A stretch of 64,000 nucleotides of DNA from Pasteurellaceae bacterium LFhippo2 (GCA_029852775.1 LEKJ01000014.1:1-64000); one strand, 5' to 3'; positions 49,234 to 57,391 are shown, counted from the stretch's first letter. Notes: generated from the letters alone by a model not told the origin. Numbers and translations are program-made.

Positions 49234-49899
49234 ATGAGCATTTTAACCTTAATTCTAGGCGAAAGTGGTACAGGCAAAAGCACAAGCCTACGCCACTTCG
49301 ATCCGAAAAATACCTTACTTATTCAATCCATTCACAAACCCTTGCCCTTCCGCCCGAAAGGTTGGGGATTGCTGAATAAGCAAAATCCCGAAGGTAATAT
49401 CTTTGTTACCGATAATAGCGCAAAAGTCTGCGAAATAATGGCAAAAACGCAACGAGAAATCATTGTGATAGATGACTTTCAGTACATTATGGCGAACGAA
49501 TATATGCGCAGAGCGAAAGAAACAGGCTTCCAGAAGTTCACAGACATTGGGCGTGGTGCGTGGGATATTTTCGATCTCGCAACCAAACTCGCACCGAACA
49601 AGCGTGTATATATCCTAGCACATACCCAGAATGATGACTTTGGGCGCACCAAAATTAAAACCATTGGCAAAATGCTTGATGAAAAAATCACGTTGGAAGG
49701 AATGGTAACGATTTGCCTACGCACACAAGTCGCAGACGGCAAATATCAATTCAGCACACAGAATAACGGCTCAGATACCACGAAAAGCCCGATGGGATTA
49801 TTTGAGCAACAACTTATCGACAACGACCTAAACGCAGTAGATAGCGCAATTTGCGACTACTACGGCATTTCAAAACCACAGGAGCAAGCAAATGAATAA
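49234..49899 (+). CDS. Sak4-like RecA-fold ATPase
   Basis: 221 residues. Walker A GESGTGKSTSL at 8-18 and Walker B EIIVIDDFQYIM near 75. The RecA-like core with LAHTQNDDFGRTKIKT resembles Sak4 single-strand annealing proteins of phages. Followed, with an eight-base overlap, by an SSB-like gene, as in Sak4 cassettes. Confidence 0.82.
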   Translation: MSILTLILGESGTGKSTSLRHFDPKNTLLIQSIHKPLPFRPKGWGLLNKQNPEGNIFVTDNSAKVCEIMAKTQREIIVIDDFQYIMANEYMRRAKETGFQKFTDIGRGAWDIFDLATKLAPNKRVYILAHTQNDDFGRTKIKTIGKMLDEKITLEGMVTICLRTQVADGKYQFSTQNNGSDTTKSPMGLFEQQLIDNDLNAVDSAICDYYGISKPQEQANE

Positions 49900-50548
49900 C
49901 CCTATTTTTACCTACAACCAAGACGAAGCCGTTAAAGCTGGGCAAACCGCTTTTATCTCTGAAACTGGTGCGTATAACTGTAAAATCATCAGCGCTGAAT
50001 GGATACAATCGCAAGGCGGTGCGCAAGCGATTGAGTTTAGCGTGGAAACAGATGAAGGCTTAAAAGGCAACTACTTAACCGTTTACTATACCAAGAAAAC
50101 AGGTGAGAAACTTGAAGGCGGACATTCGATGATCCAAGCAATTATGGGCTGTACTGGTGTGCAACAACTTAGCCAACAGTTCAACGGCAATAAAGCCTTT
50201 GCCCCTGAATTAGCCGGTAAGAAAGTTGGCTTAATGCTCCAGAAAGTGTTACGCCTAAAACAAGACGGTTCAGAAACCTACGCTTTCAGTATTATCTGCC
50301 CATTCAGCGTAGCCACTCGCAAAACGCTTTCCGAGCATTTGGAAAATCGCCCTGCTGAACGCATTGATTACCTTATAGCACACACCAAAGACAAGGACGA
50401 ACGCGCAAAACAAAACAATCACGGTTATCAGCAACAACAAGGCTACCAAGCACAAAATCAATTCTACGGACAACCAGCGCAAGTAACCCAAGCGCAACCG
50501 CAATCAGCACCGCCAGTAGATAATTTTGAAGACGATATCCCATTCTAA
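49892..50548 (+). CDS. DUF669 SSB-like protein
   Basis: 218 residues. The core AFISETGAYNCKIISAEWIQS and the low-complexity Gln-rich C-terminal linker ending NFEDDIPF show the DUF669 fold with an SSB-type acidic tip. It is the partner of the Sak4-like protein for strand annealing. Confidence 0.82.
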   Translation: MNNPIFTYNQDEAVKAGQTAFISETGAYNCKIISAEWIQSQGGAQAIEFSVETDEGLKGNYLTVYYTKKTGEKLEGGHSMIQAIMGCTGVQQLSQQFNGNKAFAPELAGKKVGLMLQKVLRLKQDGSETYAFSIICPFSVATRKTLSEHLENRPAERIDYLIAHTKDKDERAKQNNHGYQQQQGYQAQNQFYGQPAQVTQAQPQSAPPVDNFEDDIPF

Positions 50549-50571
50549 CTAAAGCCCGAAAGGGCTTTTTT
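50549..50571 (+). terminator. terminator after the recombination cassette
   Basis: AAAGCCC, loop GAAA, GGGCTTTTTT. Confidence 0.8.
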
Positions 50572-50586
50572 AATACAAGGATAATT

Positions 50587-50766
50587 ATGGATGTATATCA
50601 ATGTTCAGCCGTAGAGCTACGCCAATCTCTTGAAATGGTAGAAGAATTCCAAAAAATAAGATTAGGATTTATCCCAATACCTTATTTAGATGAAGAACAC
50701 CGACAAGAGTTAATTGAGCAAATGCAAGATATTATTGCGAAGATGACAAGTGAAGCCACCGAATAG
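50587..50766 (+). CDS. DUF1382-like small protein
   Basis: 59 residues: MDVYQCSAVELRQSLEMVEE, then LGFIPIPYLDEEHRQELIEQM. It matches the DUF1382 pattern of lambdoid phages (P..LRQSLE.V....i.FVPIPV). AAGGA lies before the start. Confidence 0.72.
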   Translation: MDVYQCSAVELRQSLEMVEEFQKIRLGFIPIPYLDEEHRQELIEQMQDIIAKMTSEATE

Positions 50767-50790
50767 TGGCTTTTTATCAGGTGCAAAACT

Positions 50791-51396
50791 ATGACACAAA
50801 CACAAAAGAAATACGAATTACTTAAAGACGACAAAATCGAACACTGCGGAAGAACACTTTACCGCATTAAAGCATTAATTTCCTTTGGCGCAGTAGTAGC
50901 CGGTCAATTAGGCGGTTATATCGAGAGTGAGAAAAACCTAGATCAATGCGATGACGCTTGGGTGTACGATGACGCTTGGGTGTACGATGACGCTAGGGTG
51001 TACGGTGACGCTTGGGTGTACGATGACGCTAGGGTGTACGGTAACGCTTGGGTGTGCGGTGACGCTAGGGTGTACGGTAACGCTTGGGTGTGCGGTGACG
51101 CTAGGGTGTACGGTAACGCTAGGGTGTACGGTAACGCTTGGGTGTACGGTGACGCTAAGGTAAAATCTTTCGCAGTAATCTCCGAGCATAAAATGATTTT
51201 CTGGGCGAGTAATGTTGGTTCTGAAAATGGTACACTGACAGTATTCAATGGCAAAGATGGCTTGATTGTTACTCGTGGTTGTTTTACGGGTACGGTTGAA
51301 GAGTTTTTAGCGAAATCCGCAGAAGTACACGATGATAAGACTAAACGTGAATATGAATTGCTGATTGAAGTCGCAAAAAGTCGAATTTTGGGATAG
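50791..51396 (+). CDS. hexapeptide-repeat (left-handed beta-helix) phage protein
   Basis: 201 residues. Residues 54-124 are about 12 hexapeptide units of the form (D/N)A(W/R)VYG, which fold as a left-handed beta-helix. The flanking domains (KKYELLKDDKIEHCGRTLYRI and LTVFNGKDGLIVTRGCFTGTV) are shared by many phage homologues. The underlying DNA is an 18-bp tandem repeat, so unit number can change by recombination. The function is unknown. Confidence 0.78.
   Translation: MTQTQKKYELLKDDKIEHCGRTLYRIKALISFGAVVAGQLGGYIESEKNLDQCDDAWVYDDAWVYDDARVYGDAWVYDDARVYGNAWVCGDARVYGNAWVCGDARVYGNARVYGNAWVYGDAKVKSFAVISEHKMIFWASNVGSENGTLTVFNGKDGLIVTRGCFTGTVEEFLAKSAEVHDDKTKREYELLIEVAKSRILG
50950..51162. repeat. 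18-bp tandem repeat array in the hexapeptide gene
   Basis: About 12 in-frame copies of an 18-bp unit (GACGCT(A/T)GGGTGTACGGT-like), with two alternating variants. Units are whole multiples of three, so copy changes lengthen or shorten the protein without a frameshift. Confidence 0.85.
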
Positions 51397-51423
51397 TTAT
51401 TGACAACCCCGCCCCTTCGGATT

Positions 51424-51443
51424 AAGGCTCCCTAAAGAGCCTT
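51424..51443. terminator. bidirectional hairpin between convergent genes
   Basis: AAGGCTC and GAGCCTT pair around CCTAAA, between the hexapeptide gene and the SieB-like gene. Confidence 0.55.
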
Positions 51444-51974
51444 ATCAACCTTCAACATCTGGTCTTGCATAAACGCCCTAAAGGTTGGGTTTAGAATGTA
51501 GTATTTATTCTGAATGCTATCTACCCTTGTAAGCATAATCACACCTTTAGCAGTGAGTTTAAGAACAGCATTGTTTGAGTTAAATTGAACGTTTGTGCCG
51601 TTTGCTCGCATAAGCGTTTCAATAATATCAAATTCATCTTGAGAGAGTGTTGCGCATACTTTTTCCCACGCAGCAAATGAACGCATACGGCGAATACGGG
51701 GGTAGAAATAATTATCTAACTTAATCCCTAGCCACTTTAAAAAATTGCACAAGATAATCCAAATCATTGTGCTAACACAGGCAAAGACTAACGAACCAAA
51801 CGTAGAAAGTGTGAACCAATCGGGGAAAAAGGCAGGTGTTTTATTGAGTAAATACAAATCCCATTCCGCAGGTTTAAATGCAAAGCCAATAAACAAAAAT
51901 ACCAAAAACATTGTGAAATCTCCAAATAAGACACGTTTAAATATTGTGTTAAGAAGTAAAAACAGATTGTCCAT
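51432..51974 (-). CDS. SieB-like superinfection exclusion protein
   Basis: 180 residues. Two membrane segments near 15-33 and 55-78, then a cytoplasmic domain with FAAWEKVCATLSQDEFDIIETLM. This layout matches SieB, and the opposite-strand location within the pL operon is the same as sieB in lambda and P22. SieB aborts infection by some other phages. Confidence 0.65.
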   Translation of the reverse strand: MDNLFLLLNTIFKRVLFGDFTMFLVFLFIGFAFKPAEWDLYLLNKTPAFFPDWFTLSTFGSLVFACVSTMIWIILCNFLKWLGIKLDNYFYPRIRRMRSFAAWEKVCATLSQDEFDIIETLMRANGTNVQFNSNNAVLKLTAKGVIMLTRVDSIQNKYYILNPTFRAFMQDQMLKVDKAL

Positions 51975-52058
51975 TTTGAAGTCCTTTTGGTGAGTGATAG
52001 ATTAAGGTTTAGTCACTATTAATTCTACAGTAAGCTAAGAGGATTTCAAAATTGATGA

Positions 52059-52087
52059 TTGACACCGCCCTTGCTCTGTTCTAAACT
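52059..52087 (+). promoter_or_regulatory. promoter of the C4-type RNA
   Basis: TTGACA, 17 bases, TAAACT. The transcript would begin near 52094. The TTGACACCGCCC string also occurs at 47345, where no promoter -10 follows. Confidence 0.6.
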
Positions 52088-52093
52088 ACCCCC

Positions 52094-52170
52094 ACTTTCA
52101 ACAGAAAGTCGGGATTGGTCTCCCGAACATCTAAAGGCGGTAGAAACGATAGACGCCTAAAGCGTCTTTT
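52094..52170 (+). ncRNA. C4-type antisense RNA controlling ant1
   Basis: The RNA has a hairpin ACTTTC/GAAAGT, a hairpin CGGG/CCCG with ATTGGTCT (52114-52121) as its exact loop, a single-stranded TCTAAAGG (52130-52137) and a terminator GACGC/GCGTC with seven T residues. The two 8-base elements are complementary to AGACCAAT (52325-52332) and CCTTTAGA (52311-52318) in the ant1 leader, in matching order. In phages P1 and P7 the C4 RNA uses two such short elements (a' and b') to silence the ant operon. Confidence 0.72.
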
Positions 52171-52269
52171 TTTATACCCGAAAACAGCACATCAACCTTT
52201 TTCTGAAATTTCAGAAAAAGCCTTTTTAACAAATTTGTTAAAAACTTTTGCGGAATTTTCCGCTAAAGT

Positions 52270-52404
52270 CTCAATGGTGGGCTGAATGGAAGTCCGAAAG
52301 GACGCCGTATCCTTTAGAGCGGTAAGACCAATTCTGTTCAGTTCACCACCAAATGATTGGTCTCTGCGGTGGTGAGTTAAAACTCTATCTAAAGGACAAT
52401 CAAA
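52270..52404 (+). promoter_or_regulatory. ant1 leader with mutually exclusive hairpins
   Basis: CACCACC at 52344-52350 can pair upstream with GGTGGGCTGAA (52277-52287) or downstream with GGTGGTGA (52368-52375). CCTTTAGA (52311) can pair with TCTAAAGG (52388-52395), which carries the ant1 ribosome site AAAGGA, and AGACCAAT (52325) with ATTGGTCT (52356-52363). The leader can therefore hide the ribosome site. The C4-type RNA competes for the same elements. Confidence 0.65.
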
Positions 52405-53070
52405 ATGACAAACTCAAACCTAATTACTGTTTTCAACGGTCAAATCTCAAATCAATCAGTTCAATTAGCTAATGCTCGTGATCTACACTCATTCCTAGAA
52501 GTTAAAAATCATTTCAAGGACTGGATCAAAGACCGCATTAACGACTACGGCTTTATTCAAAACGAAGATTACATCATCGTCGCAGAACGCACCAACGGCA
52601 GACCACGCAAGGAATACCACATCACACTCGATATGGGCAAAGAACTTGCAATGGTTGAACGCAACGACAAAGGCAGACAAATTCGCAAATACTTTATTGA
52701 GTGCGAAAAAAGAGCTTTGCAAAAAACTCCGCAAATCGAACCGCTTGTTACCGAGCAAGAATTTCACCATATTTTAAAAAATAGCGATGCAGTCGGTCTA
52801 GGTTGGCTATGGTTCGAAGCATTCAATATGGTTGAATTTATCGGACACATCACCCCTGCCCTTGAAGCTATCGGTAGCAGTTTCGCACCAAGAGCCCATT
52901 CGATGAAATTTGAATACGGCAGACACATTCACAAACTAGGCAAACTAATTTACACACTCACCAAAGACGCAGACTTCGGACACAACACCGCCCCAAAGCG
53001 CACGTTAGAGAGTGAGTTCAATCCGCCAAAACCCAAAACGAAAGCCGTTGCATTAAGACGTGCTTTCTAA
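52405..53070 (+). CDS. AntA/AntB-type antirepressor (ant1)
   Basis: 221 residues. The N-terminal domain (VQLANARDLHSFLEVKNHFKDWIKDRINDY, cited by motif; DYIIVAERTNGRPRKEYHITLDMGKELAMVERND) is the AntA/AntB family. The C-terminal half (130-221) is a distinct helical domain. Antirepressors bind phage repressors and trigger lytic growth. The RNA elements just upstream indicate post-transcriptional control. Confidence 0.85.
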   Translation: MTNSNLITVFNGQISNQSVQLANARDLHSFLEVKNHFKDWIKDRINDYGFIQNEDYIIVAERTNGRPRKEYHITLDMGKELAMVERNDKGRQIRKYFIECEKRALQKTPQIEPLVTEQEFHHILKNSDAVGLGWLWFEAFNMVEFIGHITPALEAIGSSFAPRAHSMKFEYGRHIHKLGKLIYTLTKDADFGHNTAPKRTLESEFNPPKPKTKAVALRRAF

Positions 53071-53079
53071 GGAGAGAGA

Positions 53080-53433
53080 ATGCAACGTAACTGGGATTTA
53101 ATCCGCAGAATATTGCTCAAGCTAGAAGAAAAAGCCGATCCACGCAGTTTATTATTGCCTGATGAAATCACAGGTTTTGATAAAGTTACGGTATCGTATC
53201 ACTTCAAACTGTTACACAATGCACAGCTAATTGAAGCAACATCCACATCTACGCCTGAGCAATATAGCTACTCTGCTATTTGCTTAACGTGGGACGGACA
53301 CGAGTTTCTAGACAAAGTCCGCAACGATAGCGTTTGGAACAAAGTCAAAGGCACGGTTCAATCCAAAAGCCTTGATTTGTCCTTTGACGTTATCAAACAA
53401 GTTGCAACCGCCACAATTAGCGCAATGTTGTAG
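53080..53433 (+). CDS. DUF2513 protein
   Basis: 117 residues: MQRNWDLIRRILLKLEEKAD, YHFKLLHNAQLIEA, TWDGHEFLDKVRNDSVWNKVK. DUF2513 is a winged-helix-like phage family of unknown role. GGAGAGA lies upstream. Confidence 0.85.
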   Translation: MQRNWDLIRRILLKLEEKADPRSLLLPDEITGFDKVTVSYHFKLLHNAQLIEATSTSTPEQYSYSAICLTWDGHEFLDKVRNDSVWNKVKGTVQSKSLDLSFDVIKQVATATISAML

Positions 53434-53448
53434 CATAATATTTACCAA

Positions 53449-53476
53449 CCAAACCGCTTGTAATAAGCGGTTTTTT
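53449..53476 (+). terminator. terminator with AAGCGGTT arms
   Basis: AACCGCTTGTA and TAAGCGGTT followed by seven T residues. The left arm includes ACAAGCGGT in reverse. Confidence 0.7.
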
Positions 53477-53504
53477 TATACCTGAAAATCACAAAGGAAA
53501 CAGT

Positions 53505-53786
53505 ATGAACGAGATTAAATTAAATATTTCAATTCCCAATACAATGTTCAAACGAATGTTATCCAATTATTTTTCACATTCATTCCATAAACAACAAAGA
53601 TTAAAACATTGTATCCATTTTATTAAACAAAATTGGGTGTTATTAGACAGCGATTTGCGAGATAAATTAAAAGATAAAGCATTGATGCAACTTGTTATCG
53701 AGCAGAAAGAAAAGAAAGACGTTACGTTATTATCTGATTTTGTAATGTGGGTAAATAGCAATCGTGATAGCGCAGGAGTAGCATAA
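53505..53786 (+). CDS. phage protein of unknown function
   Basis: 93 residues, basic and helical (MNEIKLNISIPNTMFKRML). AAAGGAAA precedes the start. Its stop overlaps the next start. Not recognised. Confidence 0.55.
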   Translation: MNEIKLNISIPNTMFKRMLSNYFSHSFHKQQRLKHCIHFIKQNWVLLDSDLRDKLKDKALMQLVIEQKEKKDVTLLSDFVMWVNSNRDSAGVA

Positions 53787-54016
53787 TGAGCTGGAATATT
53801 TTTAAACTAAGAAAAGATATTAAATATTGGGCGAACTTATGTAGTAAGCAGGCGTTAGAAATTATTTTATTAAAAAATGAAATTTCTAAATTAAAAAAAG
53901 AATTACAGGTTAAAAATAATCGAATTGCTATTGATGATGCAATGGCAAATATTATTGCAAGCTCAAAACGCACAAGAAAAGAAATTCGTGCGGATAGAAA
54001 TAGAAGAGGGAAATAA
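53786..54016 (+). CDS. coiled-coil phage protein
   Basis: 76 residues. Residues 20-45 (ALEIILLKNEISKLKKELQV) form a coiled coil, and the C terminus is strongly basic (KRTRKEIRADRNRRGK). It may bind nucleic acid. Confidence 0.55.
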   Translation: MSWNIFKLRKDIKYWANLCSKQALEIILLKNEISKLKKELQVKNNRIAIDDAMANIIASSKRTRKEIRADRNRRGK

Positions 54017-54017
54017 A

Positions 54018-54452
54018 ATGCTAACTGAACAAGATAAACAAGCTATTTTAAATGGGGCTTATGGGATTACACGCAATGGATATAAATGTAAGTTGGTTTA
54101 CAGCTCATTAATAAATGATGAGCATAAAAATTTATTTATCTACTATTGTGGAGGGCATGAAAATTCTGTTTGGCTTACAGATGATTTTATAAGGCATGAT
54201 CACGATGTATCAGATTGTGACATTATCGGCTTATGGCAAGAACCCCTAGAGCCTTTTGATTTAGAGAGAGCTTTGGCTGGTGAACCTATAATGCATATAG
54301 AGTTATTTGCTAAAGGGTATGCAATGCCTGATATGTTCAAGTCAGATAAATTTTATATTCAATGGGAAAGTGGATTTGTTGATTCATACGATAAAGATAA
54401 TAAATTTATCAATTTAGCAATGTGGAAAGCCCCTGAACCAGTTACCGAATAA
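54018..54452 (+). CDS. phage protein with a FDLERALAGEP motif
   Basis: 144 residues from MLTEQDKQAILNGAYG, the ATG right after the previous stop; a longer frame overlaps the previous gene. PFDLERALAGEPI is a motif repeated in many phage proteins of unknown role. The N-terminal half resembles an ITR-type sensor of phage host-response proteins only weakly. Confidence 0.58.
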   Translation: MLTEQDKQAILNGAYGITRNGYKCKLVYSSLINDEHKNLFIYYCGGHENSVWLTDDFIRHDHDVSDCDIIGLWQEPLEPFDLERALAGEPIMHIELFAKGYAMPDMFKSDKFYIQWESGFVDSYDKDNKFINLAMWKAPEPVTE

Positions 54453-54462
54453 ATAATTTCAA

Positions 54463-54489
54463 CCGCCACTGTAACAGATGGCGTTTTTC
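54463..54489 (+). terminator. terminator in the small-gene set
   Basis: CCGCCA and TGGCG arms with TTTTTC. Confidence 0.55.
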
Positions 54490-54512
54490 TTAATTAAACA
54501 GAGAAAATCATT

Positions 54513-54911
54513 ATGATTATTGAAATCCCAACAACAAAACAAGTTAATGTGCAATATCTTAAAATATCAGTTCCTGTGAGATATGACGATGAAGATATGC
54601 CTTACAATTTTCCATTACGTCAAGATGATATTTGGGAAGCTACAATTAACCTTGATACAAATAAAATTGAAAACTGGCCACAAGGTCAATCGGGTTCTTT
54701 CTGTATGAAGGTATGTGATGAAGGCTCTTATTCTTTGTTAGATGAAAACAAAGAAACTATAGCTGAAATTGTAGAATACTATGTACCCAATAATGTTGTA
54801 CCTGGTGAATACGGTGATTATATATCAATGCAGATTGATGAAACAGGCGAAGTACTCAATATGCCTAGCGATGTCGATTTTGATGAGTTTTTCAAAAGAG
54901 ATGAAGATTAG
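54513..54911 (+). CDS. acidic phage protein of unknown function
   Basis: 132 residues, strand-rich (MIIEIPTTKQVNVQYLKIS, VRYDDEDMPYNFPLRQDD). No known family is recognised; the high acidity (DVDFDEFFKRDED tail) could suggest a DNA-mimic or host-protein binder, but this is speculation. Confidence 0.52.
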   Translation: MIIEIPTTKQVNVQYLKISVPVRYDDEDMPYNFPLRQDDIWEATINLDTNKIENWPQGQSGSFCMKVCDEGSYSLLDENKETIAEIVEYYVPNNVVPGEYGDYISMQIDETGEVLNMPSDVDFDEFFKRDED

Positions 54912-54915
54912 TTAA

Positions 54916-54942
54916 ATGCCGCCACCTTTATTGGTGGCGTTT
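54916..54942 (+). terminator. terminator
   Basis: GCCGCCACC, loop TTTATT, GGTGGCGTTTTTT. Confidence 0.7.
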
Positions 54943-54960
54943 TTTATTGGAGATAACAAA

Positions 54961-55488
54961 ATGAACCAACTTATAGAAAAAATCGAACAATGGGCAGAAG
55001 ATAGAAACTTGATCAACGGCTCAACACTGCAAAAGCAGATGTTAAAACTGATGGAAGAATTTGGCGAGCTATGTAGTGGAATTGCCAAAAATAAACCTGA
55101 TGTAATTAAGGATAGCATTGGGGATTGTTTTGTTGTAATGGTTATTTTACGCAAACAAGCTAATTATCAGATTAATATAGCCGAAGAATTAATCCAAACA
55201 ACACAAAGCAAACCTATTTCTGATATGGATAGAATTATGCTTACTGCTACTGGTTCAGTAGGTAGATTTGCTGAAACTGTACGAAATAATATTGATGGTG
55301 TATGTCATCGTTGGATTGATAAACAATACAATGACGACTGTGTCTTGAGATTCCTTCAATGCCTACACGCAATTAGCTTTAATCTCAATCTTGATTTTAT
55401 CGACTGCATTCAACACGCCTATGATCAAATCAAAGACCGAAAAGGAAAAATGATTGATGGGATATTTGTCAAAGAGGAGGATTTGTAA
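54961..55488 (+). CDS. MazG-like nucleotide pyrophosphohydrolase domain protein
   Basis: 175 residues from MNQLIEKIEQWAE. The core KLMEEFGELCSGIAKN..DVIKDSIGDCFVVMVIL fits MazG-type EEx..E...D metal-binding helices. MazG-like proteins hydrolyse nucleotides and can lower (p)ppGpp or dNTP levels. The C-terminal helical part is longer than the minimal domain. Confidence 0.78.
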   Translation: MNQLIEKIEQWAEDRNLINGSTLQKQMLKLMEEFGELCSGIAKNKPDVIKDSIGDCFVVMVILRKQANYQINIAEELIQTTQSKPISDMDRIMLTATGSVGRFAETVRNNIDGVCHRWIDKQYNDDCVLRFLQCLHAISFNLNLDFIDCIQHAYDQIKDRKGKMIDGIFVKEEDL

Positions 55489-55703
55489 TGAAAGAGATTA
55501 AATTAGGTACATCTCCACTAACAAACCAAATCTACGCAGGTTATCTTGATAAAAGCGGTACACATTGGAAAGAAAAGCAAGATGTAACAATTCAAGCTTT
55601 ATGCTGTGTAATTGAACACGTGGAACGTTTTGGCGAACCCGTTGTAATCTCAAAACAAGATGGTACGCCTGAATATGAGATTATTGTAAAAAAATTATCA
55701 TAA
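55488..55703 (+). CDS. DUF7446-like small protein
   Basis: 71 residues: KLGTSPLTNQIYAGYLDKSG, WKEKQDVTIQALCCVIEHV. The SPLTN.IYAG pattern and KQDVT are recurrent in small phage proteins grouped as DUF7446. Its start overlaps the MazG stop. Confidence 0.6.
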   Translation: MKEIKLGTSPLTNQIYAGYLDKSGTHWKEKQDVTIQALCCVIEHVERFGEPVVISKQDGTPEYEIIVKKLS

Positions 55704-55717
55704 AGTGGGGAATTATT

Positions 55718-56014
55718 ATGATAACAGTCACAAACGAAGAATTTCAAACCCTAGCTATTCAATCCTTTCGCTACTGCTTAGGACGAATGACTTATGCAGT
55801 AGATGATAATTGCGAGTTTAATCAGAAATACTGGCATTTATTCACAAATAACACAAGAGAGTTAATCACCCGTGAGCTATCTGATGGCGTTAGAAGGCAC
55901 GAAGACGATGTGGAAAGCGGACGATATGACAAATATCAACGTGGCGAGTTAGGTAGCAATTTTGACTACCGAACTTGGAAAAATCTACTTGAATGGATCA
56001 ACAAACAAGCCTAG
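55718..56014 (+). CDS. phage protein of unknown function
   Basis: 98 residues (MITVTNEEFQTLAIQSFRYC), helical, with RELSDGVRRHEDDVESG. Typical of early-operon accessory proteins; not recognised. Confidence 0.6.
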   Translation: MITVTNEEFQTLAIQSFRYCLGRMTYAVDDNCEFNQKYWHLFTNNTRELITRELSDGVRRHEDDVESGRYDKYQRGELGSNFDYRTWKNLLEWINKQA

Positions 56015-56033
56015 CGAAAGCTAGGTTTTTTTA
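56011..56033 (+). terminator. terminator before the xis-int pair
   Basis: CCTAGC, loop GAAA, GCTAGG and TTTTTT. Confidence 0.75.
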
Positions 56034-56045
56034 TTGGAGGAATTA

Positions 56046-56270
56046 ATGAACGTATATCAAGATTTTTTAAGTCCTGAAGAAGTTGCTATTATTACCGAAA
56101 GAAAGCAACCAAAACGACAAATAGAACAACTTAATAAGCAAGGTATCCAGTTTACTAAAACGGCTCGTGGAAATCCAATTGTAAGGCGTGATTATGCAAA
56201 TACGCAAACCAAACGCCCAGCTCAACCTAAGCCAAAAGTTGAATGGACACCAAATGTTTTACGAAGATAA
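56046..56270 (+). CDS. DUF4224 protein, probable excisionase-like
   Basis: 74 residues from MNVYQDFLSPEEVAIITERK (GGAGG upstream). The core FLSPEEVA..T.RK....QI..L...GI.FT....G.P.V is DUF4224. These small proteins are regularly encoded just before tyrosine integrases, suggesting a directionality role. The role is inferred. Confidence 0.78.
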   Translation: MNVYQDFLSPEEVAIITERKQPKRQIEQLNKQGIQFTKTARGNPIVRRDYANTQTKRPAQPKPKVEWTPNVLRR

Positions 56271-56279
56271 GGGGGATTT

Positions 56280-57320
56280 ATGGCTCGCCCACGCAATAGA
56301 GAAAATCAAGGGCTACCGCAAGGTTTAATCTGCCGAAGACGGCGCAGAAGTAATGGCGCTATTGTGGAATATTACTTCTACTGCTTGGAAGGAGGAAAAG
56401 AAAAATCGCTCGGTAAAGATAAACATTTTGCGATCCTTGAAACCGCTCGACTAAATTATGAAAATCAACAAAAAGCAGAACGTGTATTATTTATTGATGT
56501 GCTTGAACGGTATAAAACTGAAGAAGTACCGAAGAAAAAAGCGAAAAACACTCGTAACTCAAACTTACAGGCAATAAAACATCTAACAATGTACTTTGGT
56601 GATCCGCCAATTGCATTAGAGGATATCGAGCCACAGCACATTTCGCAATATTTGCAATGGCGAAAAGATACGCCCGCTGTTGCTAATATCGAAGTAGGTT
56701 TATTTAACGCAATATGGAATATGGCTAGAGAGTGGGGATATACAACACTTATCAGTCCTTCTACTGGCGTGAAAAAATTCCCAACTAAATACCGTGAAGT
56801 TTACGTTGAAGATTTTATTTTAGATAAAATCTACGAATTTGCCGATCAACGTATGACAGATATTATCGATACAGCGTACTTGCTTGGTCAACGCCCTATT
56901 GATGTATGTAAAATCCACCGCTCACATATTTATGACGGAATACTACATATTACTCAGCAAAAAACAGGCGCGAAAGTTCGTTTTGAAATAACGGGCAAAC
57001 TCAAAGAAATTGTAGATAGACGCTTGGCATCAGATAGCCAATGGTTATTTACAAACAAATGGGGAAGGAAATTAGAGAGAAGATCGCTAGGCGATCACTT
57101 CAAAGAAATCAGAGATAAAGCAATCTTGGCTTATCCTGAACTAGCTGATGAGATAGCGGAAGTGCAAATGCGAGATATGCGAGCGAAAGCAGCAACCGAT
57201 ATATCACTAAAAGCAACTGATGAACACGCTCAAAAACAACTTGGCCACAAATCAAAACAAATGACAGCTCACTACATCCGAAAAGGAAAAATCTTAAAAC
57301 CAACCGATGAAACGATTTAA
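56280..57320 (+). CDS. int: tyrosine integrase
   Basis: 346 residues. N-terminal arm-binding/core-binding region (residues 10-160), then a catalytic domain with the first Arg in LLGQRPIDVCKIHRSHI, Lys in ITQQKTGAKV, and the second Arg region MRDMRAKAATD with the usual His replaced, then QLGHKSKQMTAHYIRKG with the nucleophile Tyr. It ends 180 bp from the att core in rplY. It should integrate and excise the phage between attP and the rplY 3' end. Confidence 0.95.
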   Translation: MARPRNRENQGLPQGLICRRRRRSNGAIVEYYFYCLEGGKEKSLGKDKHFAILETARLNYENQQKAERVLFIDVLERYKTEEVPKKKAKNTRNSNLQAIKHLTMYFGDPPIALEDIEPQHISQYLQWRKDTPAVANIEVGLFNAIWNMAREWGYTTLISPSTGVKKFPTKYREVYVEDFILDKIYEFADQRMTDIIDTAYLLGQRPIDVCKIHRSHIYDGILHITQQKTGAKVRFEITGKLKEIVDRRLASDSQWLFTNKWGRKLERRSLGDHFKEIRDKAILAYPELADEIAEVQMRDMRAKAATDISLKATDEHAQKQLGHKSKQMTAHYIRKGKILKPTDETI

Positions 57321-57345
57321 TCTCACTATTCAAAACCAACAAAAA

Positions 57346-57383
57346 AGCCCCCTGATTTTATCAATCAAAGAGCCTTTTTATCA
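57346..57383. terminator. bidirectional terminator between int and rplY
   Basis: AAAGCCCCCTGATT and AATCAAAGAGCCTTT arms around TTATC, flanked by A and T runs. Its sequence resembles the host terminator at 599-636, so the phage carries a stand-in for the displaced rplY terminator. Confidence 0.7.
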
Positions 57384-57391
57384 CTTAAATG

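Noticed and set aside
50938-51254. Two long minus-strand and one shifted plus-strand frames over the hexapeptide repeats, and a CRISPR-like look
   Set aside because: 18-bp units with no spacers produce open frames in several phases; the plus-strand beta-helix gene explains them. Not a CRISPR array.
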